Shown piece after piece: positions 47,062 to 55,334 of a DNA stretch of 64,000 nucleotides. Source of the stretch: Verrucomicrobiia bacterium DG1235 (GTDB taxonomy: Bacteria > Verrucomicrobiota > Verrucomicrobiia > Opitutales > Opitutaceae); NCBI GenBank assembly GCA_000155695.1, contig DS990592.1, positions 1,884,556-1,948,555 of the forward strand. The letters run 5' to 3'. The stretch's first letter is position 1; each line of letters begins with the position of its first letter. The notes under the pieces are model-generated. The model was given only the letters and a program-made list of their open reading frames with translations. It was not told where the DNA came from and did no database searches. A program made the translations under genes and the position numbers.

Positions 47062-48780
47062 ATGGCGAGAATGATTCCAGAATATGGGCACAGGCTTTTA
47101 GAATCAGTCGTATCCAAAGCCGAACGCAAAGTCTACGAAAAGCTTAGAAATGGGCTTTCAGATAGCTTTACGGTGCTCCATTCCGTGAGCTGGATTTCTC
47201 ACAATTCAAAAGACTTCGCCCAAGACGGAGAAGCCGACTTCCTCATCGCTCACCCCAAGCTTGGCATTCTCATCATCGAAGTAAAAGGAGGTGGAATCTC
47301 GTTCGATGCACATACTGGTAGTTGGTTCAGCACAGACCGACTAGGAACGAAACACCTGATCAAAAACCCATTCTCGCAAGCAGCGAATGCAAAACACCAG
47401 GTGCTTTCAGCCCTGAGGTCTCATAAAGACTGGTCACGAATCGTCCTGGGCCATGTTTGCATAGGGCACGCCGTTTGGTTTCCTGACATCGCGGACTCAG
47501 CGCCAATCAAAGCACCAGACAGACCACAAGAACTAATTTTGACCCACGAGGACTTTGACTTTGTTGAATCTTCAATTCTTGGAGCGTTCTCATATTCTGG
47601 CTCTCAATCATCAGCCCATCATGTATTAGGCAATTACGGGATCGAATTAATTGAGTCACTCTTCGCACGTGACTTCACAGTGCTACCCACATCCGCCGCA
47701 AGAATAGCAGACGAGGAGCAGCAACGAATACAACTAACCGAAATCCAGTTTCGGTCGCTCAAACTACTCGGATCCAGACGTCGAGTTGGAATTACCGGAG
47801 GCGCTGGGACGGGGAAAACCCTCTTGGCACTTGAGAAAGCTCACGATCTCGCAAAACGTGGTTTCAAAACTCTACTACTCGCCTACAATCGACCGTTGGG
47901 AGACCATCTATCAAACGCGATCGACAAGAATCTTCCCATAACAGCAACGAGCTTTCACGCCTTCTGTACTCGCTTACTGAAACAGCACGAAGGAATATAC
48001 TTGGATCGAGCTCGGAAAGACTTCCCCAACTCCGATTATTGGAACGTCGTTCTACCAGCAGCTATCTGCTATTTACTAGAGTATGTGAAGATTCAATTCG
48101 ACGCAATACTTGTTGATGAGGCTCAGGACTTTGCTGAGGAATTTTGGTTTCCTCTCGAACTAATGCTATCAGACAGCGAGAGATCTCCCCTCTATCTATT
48201 CTACGACTCGAATCAACAGCTCTACCGCAAAACTTCGGCATTTCCCATCAATCCTGAGGAAGAGTTCGAGCTTACAGAAAACTGTAGAAACACTGCAGCA
48301 ATACATGAGGTAATGTCTCCACTTTTCTCAGGCGGAGAACTAAACCCATCCTCGATCCCTGGAGTCGCAGTGAATTGGCAATTTGCCAGCAACACCAAGG
48401 AACAATCCAAAGCGATTCGCACCCTAGTTGATCGATACCTTTCAGGGGAAGGATTGAAGAGTGCAGACATAGTGGTACTTATCGCCGACCGATCGAGGCT
48501 CAAAGAATACACGGATGCATTATCAAAGGAAAACCTTCCCAGAGGTTTTCGCTTTTTGGATACACCAACGATACTGCCAAACAAAATCCGAGTCCTGAGT
48601 GCTGCAAAGTTCAAAGGTCTAGAAGCACCCATAGTCATCGTTTGTGGACTGGATTCACTCGATCCAATCATTCGCGATCACCGGATGAACCTATACGTGG
48701 CACTCAGTCGCCCCAAAAATGTACTCCACATTGTCGGTTCTGAAAAAGCAATCAATGCCCTCAAAAGCCTAAGTACATAG
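47062..48780 (+). CDS. NERD-domain UvrD-like helicase
   Basis: 572 residues, starting on the base after the preceding stop. Residues 15-115 are a NERD domain (ADFLIAHPKLGILIIEVKGG, the D...ExK nuclease-related core). A superfamily 1 helicase follows: Walker A GGAGTGKTLLAL (about 246-257), Walker B ILVDEAQDFAEEF (about 351), LTENCRNTAAI (motif IV region), LSAAKFKGLEAPIVIVCG (motif V) and LYVALSRPKN (motif VI). It resembles RecB-like nuclease-helicases of defence systems, with the nuclease fused at the N-terminus. The pairing with the sacsin-DUF3883 protein is suggested by the zero-base junction. Confidence 0.85.
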   Translation: MARMIPEYGHRLLESVVSKAERKVYEKLRNGLSDSFTVLHSVSWISHNSKDFAQDGEADFLIAHPKLGILIIEVKGGGISFDAHTGSWFSTDRLGTKHLIKNPFSQAANAKHQVLSALRSHKDWSRIVLGHVCIGHAVWFPDIADSAPIKAPDRPQELILTHEDFDFVESSILGAFSYSGSQSSAHHVLGNYGIELIESLFARDFTVLPTSAARIADEEQQRIQLTEIQFRSLKLLGSRRRVGITGGAGTGKTLLALEKAHDLAKRGFKTLLLAYNRPLGDHLSNAIDKNLPITATSFHAFCTRLLKQHEGIYLDRARKDFPNSDYWNVVLPAAICYLLEYVKIQFDAILVDEAQDFAEEFWFPLELMLSDSERSPLYLFYDSNQQLYRKTSAFPINPEEEFELTENCRNTAAIHEVMSPLFSGGELNPSSIPGVAVNWQFASNTKEQSKAIRTLVDRYLSGEGLKSADIVVLIADRSRLKEYTDALSKENLPRGFRFLDTPTILPNKIRVLSAAKFKGLEAPIVIVCGLDSLDPIIRDHRMNLYVALSRPKNVLHIVGSEKAINALKSLST

Positions 48781-48991
48781 AACACTTCTAAATCGGGCTA
48801 AGCCAATCATGTGTATCGAAAATAAGACTTACTCTGGGCCCGCCGATGTCCGACACCTGATGTTAAAGTAACGGTGATCAATTCCCCTGTGCCCCTGAAA
48901 CAAGCAAGACACAAACATGGTACCTTCACATATTGGTGGCATCTCATAATCATTACAGAATTCAATTTCAGACCGAGGAAAACATCATATC

Positions 48992-50482
48992 GTGCGCATT
49001 CTTTCTAAATCGAAGCTCATCGCCTTCCGGCAATGCCCAAAACGACTCTGGCTTGAAATAAACAAACCGGAGCTTCGCGACGACAGTGCCTCAGAAGCAG
49101 CATTTCAGATAGGATTTCAGGTCGGAGATATTGCGATGGAGATTTTCGACAAAGACGGATCGGGGTCCTTGATCGACTTCAATGCTATTGGTTGGGATGA
49201 GGCCTTTGCTCAAAGTACCCAACTCCTTCAATCCGGCCAAGGTCCGATCTTCGAAGCCACCATGAAGACCGAAGGTGCCCTCGCTTTAGCAGACGTCATG
49301 CTACCCGATCGATCACCGCACGGCCTTCGCTGGCAAATGGTCGAGGTAAAGTCTTCGACCTCAGTGAAGGACTACCATCGCGATGACGTCGCCATCCAAA
49401 CCTACATCGCCCAGCAAAACGGCATCCAACTTTCCCAGATCGGCGTAGCTCACATCAACAACCAATTCGTCTATCCAGGAAACCGAGACTACGAAGGGTT
49501 ACTTCGTATTGAGGATCTAACCCAAGAGGCCAAAGCGAGAACAGACGAAGTCGAGAAATGGATCGCTGAGGCACAAACCACAGCCGCTCAAAGCGAAGAG
49601 CCAAATCTGGATACAGGTGCTCACTGCTCGACACCCTTCGCATGCCCCTTTTGCAACTACTGCAACCGGGACAAGGTCTGGCCGAAACAGCCGACTAGCA
49701 TGCTCCCTCGCATTCAGTCTTCGCGCGTCGAGAATTGGGAAGGCCGTGGCATCACCGAGCTACCGGACGTGCCCGACGATGAAATCAACCCAATCCAGCA
49801 ACGGGTAAAAACAGCCACACTAAAAAGGGAAACCTACTTCGACAGTGCAGGAGCGAAAGCCGCTATCCCCGAAGTCGAAACACCGACTTACTTTCTAGAT
49901 TTCGAGACGGTCCAGTTCGCTATCCCAATCTGGGTCGGAACGAGACCTTACGAACAACTTCCCTTTCAGTTCAGTCTCCACCAGATCGGTGCAAACGGAA
50001 AACTCACTCATCACGAATTTCTGGATACATCGGGCCACGATCCACGCGAGAAGTTAAGCCGAACGCTCATCGAAGCCTGCGGCCCTCATGGTCCAATCTA
50101 CGCCTACAACGCCCCTTTCGAGCGAAAAGTCCTAACCTCCCTAGCCGATCAATTCCCAGAGCACTCCCAAGGCCTCCTCTCAATTCACGCCCGCATGGAC
50201 GACCTACTCCCCATCGCCCGCAACTTCTACTACCATCCCGACCAAAACGGAAGCTGGAGCCTAAAAGCAGTCCTTCCGACCATCTGCCCCGAACTCAACT
50301 ACAGCGAACTCGAAGGCGTACAACACGGCATGGCCGCCGTGGAAGCCTACCAAGAAGCCATCGCCTCGGAAACGAGCGAAGAACGTAGAAAAGAGCTACA
50401 CAAACAACTTCTCAAATACTGCAAACTAGACACTCTTGCCACCGTTAGGATTTGGGAATTCTTCAAAGGTCTAGGCACATAA
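48992..50482 (+). CDS. DUF2779 nuclease-like protein (copy B)
   Basis: 496 residues with a GTG start. It opens with SKLIAFRQCPKRLW, the Cas4/RecB-like entry of DUF2779. The core QMVEVKSSTSVKDYH (about 112-126) supplies E-x-K of the first nuclease half, and the cluster HCSTPFACPFCNYC (about 210-223) is an iron-sulfur-type Cys set. The second half starts TYFLDFETVQFA (about 297-308), the DED-type exonuclease motif, and ends LKYCKLDTLATVRIW. It is 115 residues shorter than the copy at 7414-9249. It lies 211 bp after the NERD-UvrD gene, so it may have its own promoter, and is the last gene before the tRNA fragment. Confidence 0.8.
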   Translation: MRILSKSKLIAFRQCPKRLWLEINKPELRDDSASEAAFQIGFQVGDIAMEIFDKDGSGSLIDFNAIGWDEAFAQSTQLLQSGQGPIFEATMKTEGALALADVMLPDRSPHGLRWQMVEVKSSTSVKDYHRDDVAIQTYIAQQNGIQLSQIGVAHINNQFVYPGNRDYEGLLRIEDLTQEAKARTDEVEKWIAEAQTTAAQSEEPNLDTGAHCSTPFACPFCNYCNRDKVWPKQPTSMLPRIQSSRVENWEGRGITELPDVPDDEINPIQQRVKTATLKRETYFDSAGAKAAIPEVETPTYFLDFETVQFAIPIWVGTRPYEQLPFQFSLHQIGANGKLTHHEFLDTSGHDPREKLSRTLIEACGPHGPIYAYNAPFERKVLTSLADQFPEHSQGLLSIHARMDDLLPIARNFYYHPDQNGSWSLKAVLPTICPELNYSELEGVQHGMAAVEAYQEAIASETSEERRKELHKQLLKYCKLDTLATVRIWEFFKGLGT

Positions 50483-50630
50483 ACGGAATGCACCAACTGC
50501 CCGGCAAACCTGCTTTTGGAAATTTGAAATAATCCTATCGTGCTTCGAACCACGTTTCCAGCGCCCCTAGAGATCCCCCTAAAACTAAGCCCAGAAGTAG
50601 TTAAACCTCTCATAATCAACAATAACCCCA

Positions 50631-50679
50631 CAGGCTCATAACCTGAAGGTCGTTGGTTCAAATCCAACCCCTGCACCCA
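50631..50679 (+). repeat. 3' fragment of a CAU-anticodon tRNA gene (candidate attR)
   Basis: The 49 nt contain a right-hand anticodon stem (CAGG/CCTG), anticodon loop CTCATAA (anticodon CAT), variable loop, a T-arm GTTGG-TTCAAAT-CCAAC (50652-50668), acceptor 3' strand CCCTGCA and CCA at 50677-50679. The D-arm half and the 5' acceptor strand are missing: the upstream bases do not fit a tRNA. This is what integration into the 3' end of a tRNA gene leaves at the far side of an element. The stem lacks the three G-C pairs of an initiator, so it is Met elongator or Ile2 type. The discriminator base appears to be C, which is unusual. Confidence 0.75.
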
Positions 50680-50680
50680 T

Positions 50681-50718
50681 GAAGGCCCAATGCGTAAAGC
50701 GTTGGGCCTTCTCCTTTT
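50681..50718 (+). terminator. Rho-independent terminator downstream of the tRNA fragment
   Basis: Stem GAAGGCCCAA/TTGGGCCTTC (ten pairs, 50681-50690 with 50702-50711), 11-nt loop, then CTCCTTTT. It presumably ended the original tRNA transcript. Confidence 0.75.
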
Positions 50719-50798
50719 AAGCCTTCAATAAATGCTCGCCCCAGACGGCTTTGAACTCGCCAAGAGGCGACTCGAGCTTCGTGTCACAACTGCGCTTG

Positions 50799-51545
50799 CT
50801 ACATGTACATACCGCCGTTCACGCCTAAAACCTGTCCCGTTACGTAGCTTGCCTGAGGACTAGCGAAATAGCTTACGGCGGAGGCAATTTCACTCGGGTC
50901 CGCCATCCGGCCCATCGGGATCATGGCATTAACACTGTCAACGGCAGACTCCGGCATCCCCGCAGTCATGTCGGTGTGCGTATATCCGGGCGAAACGGAA
51001 TTCACCGTCACTCCCTTGCGGGCAACCTCGCGGGCCAAAGTCATCGTGAAAGCGATCAAACCTCCCTTGGTAACTGAATAGTTGGCCTGGCCAAAGTTTC
51101 CGGTTTGGCCGCCCATCGATGAGATATTGATGATGCGACCCCAACCCTGCTCCACCATGTGAGGCAACAAGCCATGCGTCACGTTGAAGGGTCCGTTTAG
51201 ATTCACCCCTAAGACTTCGTCCCACATCTGACGCGTCATCTTCAGGAACGAGCGGTCTCTATTGATGCCAGCGTTGTTGACGAGAATGTCGACGCCGCCT
51301 TCGCCCGACAGAATGTCTTCGAGCATGGCATCGCATTCCTCCTTATCGGATATGTCCGCCTTCTCGAGACGACACTTGACACCCTTCTCCTCCACCAAGC
51401 GCTGGGTTTCGTGGGCTCCATCTTCAGAGTGATTGTAGTTGATCACGATATTGCAGCCGTTTTCAGCCAAATCGATCGCGATAGCGCGGCCTATGCCCCG
51501 CGAAGCGCCGGTAACCAGCGCTGTTTTTCCTTCCAAGGTTTTCAT
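50799..51545 (-). CDS. phaB: Acetoacetyl-CoA reductase (short-chain dehydrogenase)
   Basis: 248 residues. NADPH-binding TGASRGIGRAIA at the N-terminus, NNAG, then the catalytic INISSM and YSVTKGG (Y-x3-K), with GGMYM at the end; length and pattern are those of PhaB/FabG enzymes. It reduces acetoacetyl-CoA to (R)-3-hydroxybutyryl-CoA, the monomer for the class III-type synthase encoded at 55.3-57.1 kb. FabG of fatty acid synthesis has the same fold, but the neighbourhood (phaR, phaA, phaC) supports PhaB. It follows the other short-chain dehydrogenase gene on the same strand after 96 nt. Confidence 0.8.
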   Translation of the reverse strand: MKTLEGKTALVTGASRGIGRAIAIDLAENGCNIVINYNHSEDGAHETQRLVEEKGVKCRLEKADISDKEECDAMLEDILSGEGGVDILVNNAGINRDRSFLKMTRQMWDEVLGVNLNGPFNVTHGLLPHMVEQGWGRIINISSMGGQTGNFGQANYSVTKGGLIAFTMTLAREVARKGVTVNSVSPGYTHTDMTAGMPESAVDSVNAMIPMGRMADPSEIASAVSYFASPQASYVTGQVLGVNGGMYM

Positions 51546-51641
51546 GGGACTACCTTCTTAAGGGTTCCGAACAAGTCGGCAGCGTCGCGATCAGGAGTCG
51601 ACGCTACCGCATTTTATAATAATAGCGGGAGTTTACACCGG

Positions 51642-52460
51642 CTAAGCTGAGGGACGCCAACCGGCGTCCGCCCACAGCTCTCCGCTTACCGCAGAGTTCG
51701 TGAGCATGAAGCAAATCGCATCCGCGATCTCCTCGGGTTTGATCAGACGCTTGAGCTGCGTCTGAGGCAGCACTTTGGAATTGATATAGTCGTCTCCCAA
51801 AGCACGAACCATTGGCGTATCAGTGAAACCGGGGTGGATGACGCTGCAACGCACCCCGTAATACATGGATTCCGCCATCAAAGTGGATGCCGCTCCCTCA
51901 AGCCCGGCCTTCGTGGACGAATAGGACACCTGGCCAACATTTCCGCTAGAAGCGATAGAGCCGATGAATACGATAGCTCCCTGAATTCCCTCTTCCGGAT
52001 TCCAGCGCTTCAAGCCTTCCTTCTTTCGCTTCGCGGCGATTCCACCTATCATCTGCATCGCCCAGTAAACGGGGGCGATCATGTTGATCTCTACCGTCTG
52101 ACGGAATTTGTCCACGGGATACAGCACGACTTCGCCGCTCTCCTTGTCGATGCGGACAGCGAGACCATCTCGAGTAATTCCAGCCGCCGGCACCACTATA
52201 GTAGGCGTACCGACCGATTGCTCCATCGTTTCAAACACACTCTGGCGAAATTGCTCGTCAGAAGTGTCGCCGATGAAGGCGTGAGCGATAGCCTTCCCGA
52301 CAAAGTCATTACAAGCCTTCGCCACATCAGCGACTCGCTCGTTAAAGTCGACCAGCGCAAGCCCTTTGATTCCTCGCTTCGTGAGATCGAGGGCCAAAGC
52401 CTCCCCGATACCGCCTGCAGCCCCCGTAATGACAGCTACCTGAATGCCTAGGTTGTCCAT
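51642..52460 (-). CDS. Short-chain dehydrogenase/reductase of the PHA cluster
   Basis: 272 residues. TGAAGGIGEALAL binds the cofactor; IVPAAG replaces the usual NNAG; FIGSIAS and YSSTKAGL give Ser and Y-x3-K of the active site; HPGFTDTPMV follows. An insert around 95-110 (KESGEVVLYPVD) is not in typical FabG. It may be a 3-hydroxybutyrate dehydrogenase for PHA breakdown or a further keto-reductase; the sequence does not decide. It is divergent from phaR, with a PhaR-type palindrome in the shared 212-bp spacer, suggesting common control. Confidence 0.65.
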   Translation of the reverse strand: MDNLGIQVAVITGAAGGIGEALALDLTKRGIKGLALVDFNERVADVAKACNDFVGKAIAHAFIGDTSDEQFRQSVFETMEQSVGTPTIVVPAAGITRDGLAVRIDKESGEVVLYPVDKFRQTVEINMIAPVYWAMQMIGGIAAKRKKEGLKRWNPEEGIQGAIVFIGSIASSGNVGQVSYSSTKAGLEGAASTLMAESMYYGVRCSVIHPGFTDTPMVRALGDDYINSKVLPQTQLKRLIKPEEIADAICFMLTNSAVSGELWADAGWRPSA

Positions 52461-52564
52461 TGTATACCTTTCTATACCGTGTTTAGTGAAGTAGGTGAGA
52501 TTGACTGCGACGCGCCGCGTTCATGGCATATATAAATCAAATAAAAACCTCGTCAAATAACATG

Positions 52565-52580
52565 TTTTGCATTTGCAAAA
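52565..52580. promoter_or_regulatory. Palindrome TTTTGCATTTGCAAAA, candidate PhaR operator
   Basis: A perfect 7-2-7 inverted repeat in the spacer between the divergent short-chain dehydrogenase and phaR genes, about 93 nt before the phaR start. PhaR operators in other bacteria are TGC/GCA-containing inverted repeats. A second site of the same design lies before the phasin gene. Confidence 0.6.
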
Positions 52581-52672
52581 TAAAAGAATTCGAATTGAGA
52601 TCGATTAAATCATCTTATTTAAAACGAAAGAACTCGTTTAGCTACTAATACGAACTTATTCTCCCATTTCTG

Positions 52673-53230
52673 ATGAAGGACAAAACCCGACAAGAAAATC
52701 ATCCGAAGCTAGAAATACGAAAGTATCAGAATCGCCGATACTACGACACCACAAACAGCCAGCATCTGAGCATGGAGCAGATTCATCGGAAAATCTGCGA
52801 AGGCTACGACATTCGGGTAGTGGACGCGAAGACCGACGAAGACATTACTGCCAAAGTGCTCACTCAGATCCTTCTAGAGTACGAGCCCAAGAAGCTCGAT
52901 TTCCTTTCCTCGGACCTTCTCACCCAAGTCATTCGCGTCAACGACACGCTGCTGAAAGACTTTTACGACGTCTATTTCGGCAAGGCTTTCAGTCTGTTCA
53001 TGGACTCCAAATCCAATTTCGAAAAACTGCTCCGGCAATCCCACGCTCTTCCAGGATACGGAAAGCCATTCGATCCCACCCTGCCCATCGCCTCCGTCAT
53101 GGAAGCCTTCAACCCTTTCGGTTCGATACTCCGCCCCGAGCGCCCAGAACCCTCCCCACGCGATCTCGCCAAAGAGCTGGACGCCATGCGCCAACAAATC
53201 GAAGACCTTAAAAAACAAACAAGCGCCTGA
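52673..53230 (+). CDS. phaR: PhaR-type polyhydroxyalkanoate regulator
   Basis: 185 residues. The N-terminus LEIRKYQNRRYYDTTNSQHL with VVDAKTDEDITAKVL and QILLEYE is diagnostic of the PHB/PHA accumulation regulator DNA-binding domain; a second PHB_acc part follows (RVNDTLLKDFYDVYFGKAFSLF). PhaR represses phasin and its own gene until PHA granules titrate it. The C-terminal 35 residues are a short helix. It is divergent from the short-chain dehydrogenase genes and followed by a strong terminator at 53263-53298. The family is certain. Confidence 0.9.
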   Translation: MKDKTRQENHPKLEIRKYQNRRYYDTTNSQHLSMEQIHRKICEGYDIRVVDAKTDEDITAKVLTQILLEYEPKKLDFLSSDLLTQVIRVNDTLLKDFYDVYFGKAFSLFMDSKSNFEKLLRQSHALPGYGKPFDPTLPIASVMEAFNPFGSILRPERPEPSPRDLAKELDAMRQQIEDLKKQTSA

Positions 53231-53262
53231 ATCAATAGCAACTCCTAGATTTTCGTTACACC

Positions 53263-53298
53263 AAGGCTTCAGCGACCTCGCTGAAGCCTTTATATTTT
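53263..53298 (+). terminator. Rho-independent terminator after phaR
   Basis: Stem AAGGCTTCAGCG/CGCTGAAGCCTT (12 perfect pairs, 53263-53274 with 53279-53290), loop ACCT, then TATATTTT. Confidence 0.85.
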
Positions 53299-53401
53299 AC
53301 ATAATCCACACCGCTACAAGTGATAAAACGAAAAACCTAGGGATAGCCAGAAGCACATTCCTAATAGAGTTTATTATGCCATAATCTAACAACTCTATCC
53401 A

Positions 53402-53417
53402 TTGTGCGTTCGCACAA
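53402..53417. promoter_or_regulatory. Palindrome TTGTGCGTTCGCACAA, candidate PhaR operator
   Basis: Same 7-TT-7 layout as the site at 52565-52580, sharing TTnTGCr-TT-yGCAnAA. It lies upstream of the phasin gene, a standard PhaR target. Confidence 0.6.
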
Positions 53418-53593
53418 AACCACATTGACTAAACTAATGTTAAAAGTTAATTCCAACTCACGATATGTCACGCAACACAATGCGCTCTACAGCACTTGTT
53501 CCAGCTTGGCTCTAGATTCATAAAAACAGTCAAGGATCCCGAGCCGGTCTAGGAACTCTAACCTAAACTAAGCGCCAACCGCTAGGATCAATC

Positions 53594-54046
53594 ATGACCA
53601 CAACCACAAAAAACGCTAAGACCACAGCAACCGACACCACTAACGAAGCGATACAAGACGCTTTGAAATTCTACGAAGAAGCCCTCAAATCCGGCATCCA
53701 ACTCCAGGAAGACTCCCTCAAGCTCTGGAAAGACGTGCTCGACCAAGTCAGCTCCCCCGACGATCTCAAAAACAAGCTCGAAGAACTGGTCCACAACGTC
53801 CTCCCGCAAAACAAGAAATGCATGGAAGACGTTGTCTCTCTCTTCCAGAAAAACTCCGCGCAGTGCACCGACCTTTTCAGCAAGGCGCTGAACGTCTATC
53901 AGGCCGGATCCATCACCGAAGGCCAAACGCGCCTGCAGGATCTCGTAGAGACCTCTCTTTCGGCTCTGCACAGCAACGTAAACTCCCTCGTAGAAACGAA
54001 TACTCAGGTCATGAAGAGCTGGGATTCCATCTTCGCGAGGAAATAG
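53594..54046 (+). CDS. phaP: Phasin-like granule protein
   Basis: 150 residues, all-helical and amphipathic with no Pro in the core: a Thr/Ala-rich lead of about 16 residues, then long helices with heptad-like spacing (FYEEALKSGIQLQEDSLKLW; DLFSKALNVYQAG; LVETSLSALHSNVNSLVE). This is the pattern of phasins, which coat PHA granules. Sequence identity to named PhaP types cannot be judged by eye. Between phaR and phaA, with a PhaR-type operator upstream. Confidence 0.65.
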   Translation: MTTTTKNAKTTATDTTNEAIQDALKFYEEALKSGIQLQEDSLKLWKDVLDQVSSPDDLKNKLEELVHNVLPQNKKCMEDVVSLFQKNSAQCTDLFSKALNVYQAGSITEGQTRLQDLVETSLSALHSNVNSLVETNTQVMKSWDSIFARK

Positions 54047-54079
54047 GTATCGCAATCGCTAACAGTATGGAGGCCCACC

Positions 54080-55261
54080 ATGAAATGCGACGTATACCTC
54101 GCCGGAAGCTGCCGGACACCAGTCGGCAGCTTCTGCGGCGCCTTCGGAGGCGTCACCGCGATCGAGTTAGGAGTGACAGCCGTCAAAGGCTCCCTTGAGC
54201 GCTCAGGCGTCCCCAGCGACCAGATCGACGAAACCCTAATCGGGAATATCCTAAGCGGCGGATTGAAACCCAACGCCGCCCGCCAAATAAGCATCGGATC
54301 CGGCATACCCGACACCGTTCCCGCCACCACCGTCAACATGCTTTGCGGATCGGGCATGAAGACCATCGTCATCGCCGCCCAGTCGATACAATCCGGCGAC
54401 AGCGATGCCATACTCGCCGGCGGCGTGGAAAACATGTCGCTCGCGCCCTACCTGCTCGAACAAGCCCGCACAGGCTACCGAATGGGAGACGGAAAGATTT
54501 ACGACTCGCTCATGCGCGATGCTTTGGTTGACGCATTCGACGGCACGCATATGGGCCTCTGCGGCGATAAAGCGGCAGAAAGATGCAATTTCAGTCGCGA
54601 AGATCAGGACATCTACGCCATTTCGAGCTACAAGCGCGCATTGGCCGCGACTGATGAGGGTAAGTTCGCCAAGGAAATTGCCCCCGTCGAAGTGAAAGGC
54701 AAACGCGGAAGTATCACAATAGTTGATACCGACGAAGAGCCGCAGCGGTTCAACGAAGGCAAGTTCACCAGCTTGCGTCCTGCCTTCGGCAAAGAAGGTA
54801 CCGTCACTGCAGGCAATGCCTCCAGTATAAACGACGGTGCCGCCGCTGTGGTTGTCCTCTCCGGAGAAAAGGTCAAGTCCCTCGGCATCACGCCAGAGGC
54901 CCGCATCCTCGGCTACAGCCAAGTCGGAAACGCCCCCGAGTGGTTCACCCTCGCCCCTGTCGAAGTCCTGAAAAAGCTAATGTCTAAAATGGAGTGGACC
55001 GTCGACGACGTAGATCTCTTCGAGATCAACGAAGCCTTCTCAGTCGTGCCCCTAGCGGCCATGAAGGAGATCGGCATTCCGCGCGAGAAGGTCAACGTGA
55101 ACGGCGGAGCCGTCTGCATGGGGCACCCGGTAGGAGCCAGCGGCACTCGCGTAGTGGTCACCCTGATACACGCGCTCAAGACCTACGGCAAGAAGACCGG
55201 AATCGCCACCCTATGCATCGGCGGCGGACAGGCCATCGCCATCGCCATCGAACTCGTTTAA
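54080..55261 (+). CDS. phaA: Acetyl-CoA acetyltransferase (beta-ketothiolase)
   Basis: 393 residues, the standard thiolase length. Catalytic Cys89 is in NMLCGSGMK; the C-terminal half shows NEAFSVVPLA, GGAVCMGHPVGASG (catalytic His) and LCIGGGQAIA (second catalytic Cys). It condenses two acetyl-CoA to acetoacetyl-CoA, the first step of PHB synthesis, supplying the PhaB reductase. It starts 33 nt after the phasin stop and is followed by a GC-rich hairpin at 55277-55304. Confidence 0.9.
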   Translation: MKCDVYLAGSCRTPVGSFCGAFGGVTAIELGVTAVKGSLERSGVPSDQIDETLIGNILSGGLKPNAARQISIGSGIPDTVPATTVNMLCGSGMKTIVIAAQSIQSGDSDAILAGGVENMSLAPYLLEQARTGYRMGDGKIYDSLMRDALVDAFDGTHMGLCGDKAAERCNFSREDQDIYAISSYKRALAATDEGKFAKEIAPVEVKGKRGSITIVDTDEEPQRFNEGKFTSLRPAFGKEGTVTAGNASSINDGAAAVVVLSGEKVKSLGITPEARILGYSQVGNAPEWFTLAPVEVLKKLMSKMEWTVDDVDLFEINEAFSVVPLAAMKEIGIPREKVNVNGGAVCMGHPVGASGTRVVVTLIHALKTYGKKTGIATLCIGGGQAIAIAIELV

Positions 55262-55276
55262 AACCCTAAGCCCTCC

Positions 55277-55304
55277 GCCCGCTTCCGAGACCCCGGAGGC
55301 GGGC
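55277..55304 (+). terminator. GC-rich hairpin after phaA, possible attenuator
   Basis: An 11-bp stem GCCCGCTTCCG/CGGAGGCGGGC (one T-G pair), loop of six. No U-tract follows, so it may only partly stop transcription before phaE, or protect the phaA mRNA end. Confidence 0.4.
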
Positions 55305-55334
55305 CCAATTCTATACCTAAAACCGTTTTCTACC

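Larger units (their letters stand above)
53231..53593 (+). promoter_or_regulatory. phaR-phasin intergenic region with terminator and second palindrome
   Basis: 363 bp without a gene. It contains the phaR terminator at 53263-53298 and the palindrome TTGTGCG-TT-CGCACAA at 53402-53417, about 175 bp before the phasin start. The bases in between are A/T-rich and must hold the phasin promoter, which I cannot place exactly. Confidence 0.6.

Noticed and set aside
24688-48780. BREX system
   Set aside because: No PglZ, BrxC or BrxL-like protein is present; the methylase alone is not enough.
50347-50676. Minus-strand frame whose product begins MQGLDLNQRPSGYEP
   Set aside because: Its start is the reverse complement of the tRNA fragment; this peptide is a familiar artefact of translated tRNA genes, and the rest is antisense to the DUF2779 gene.
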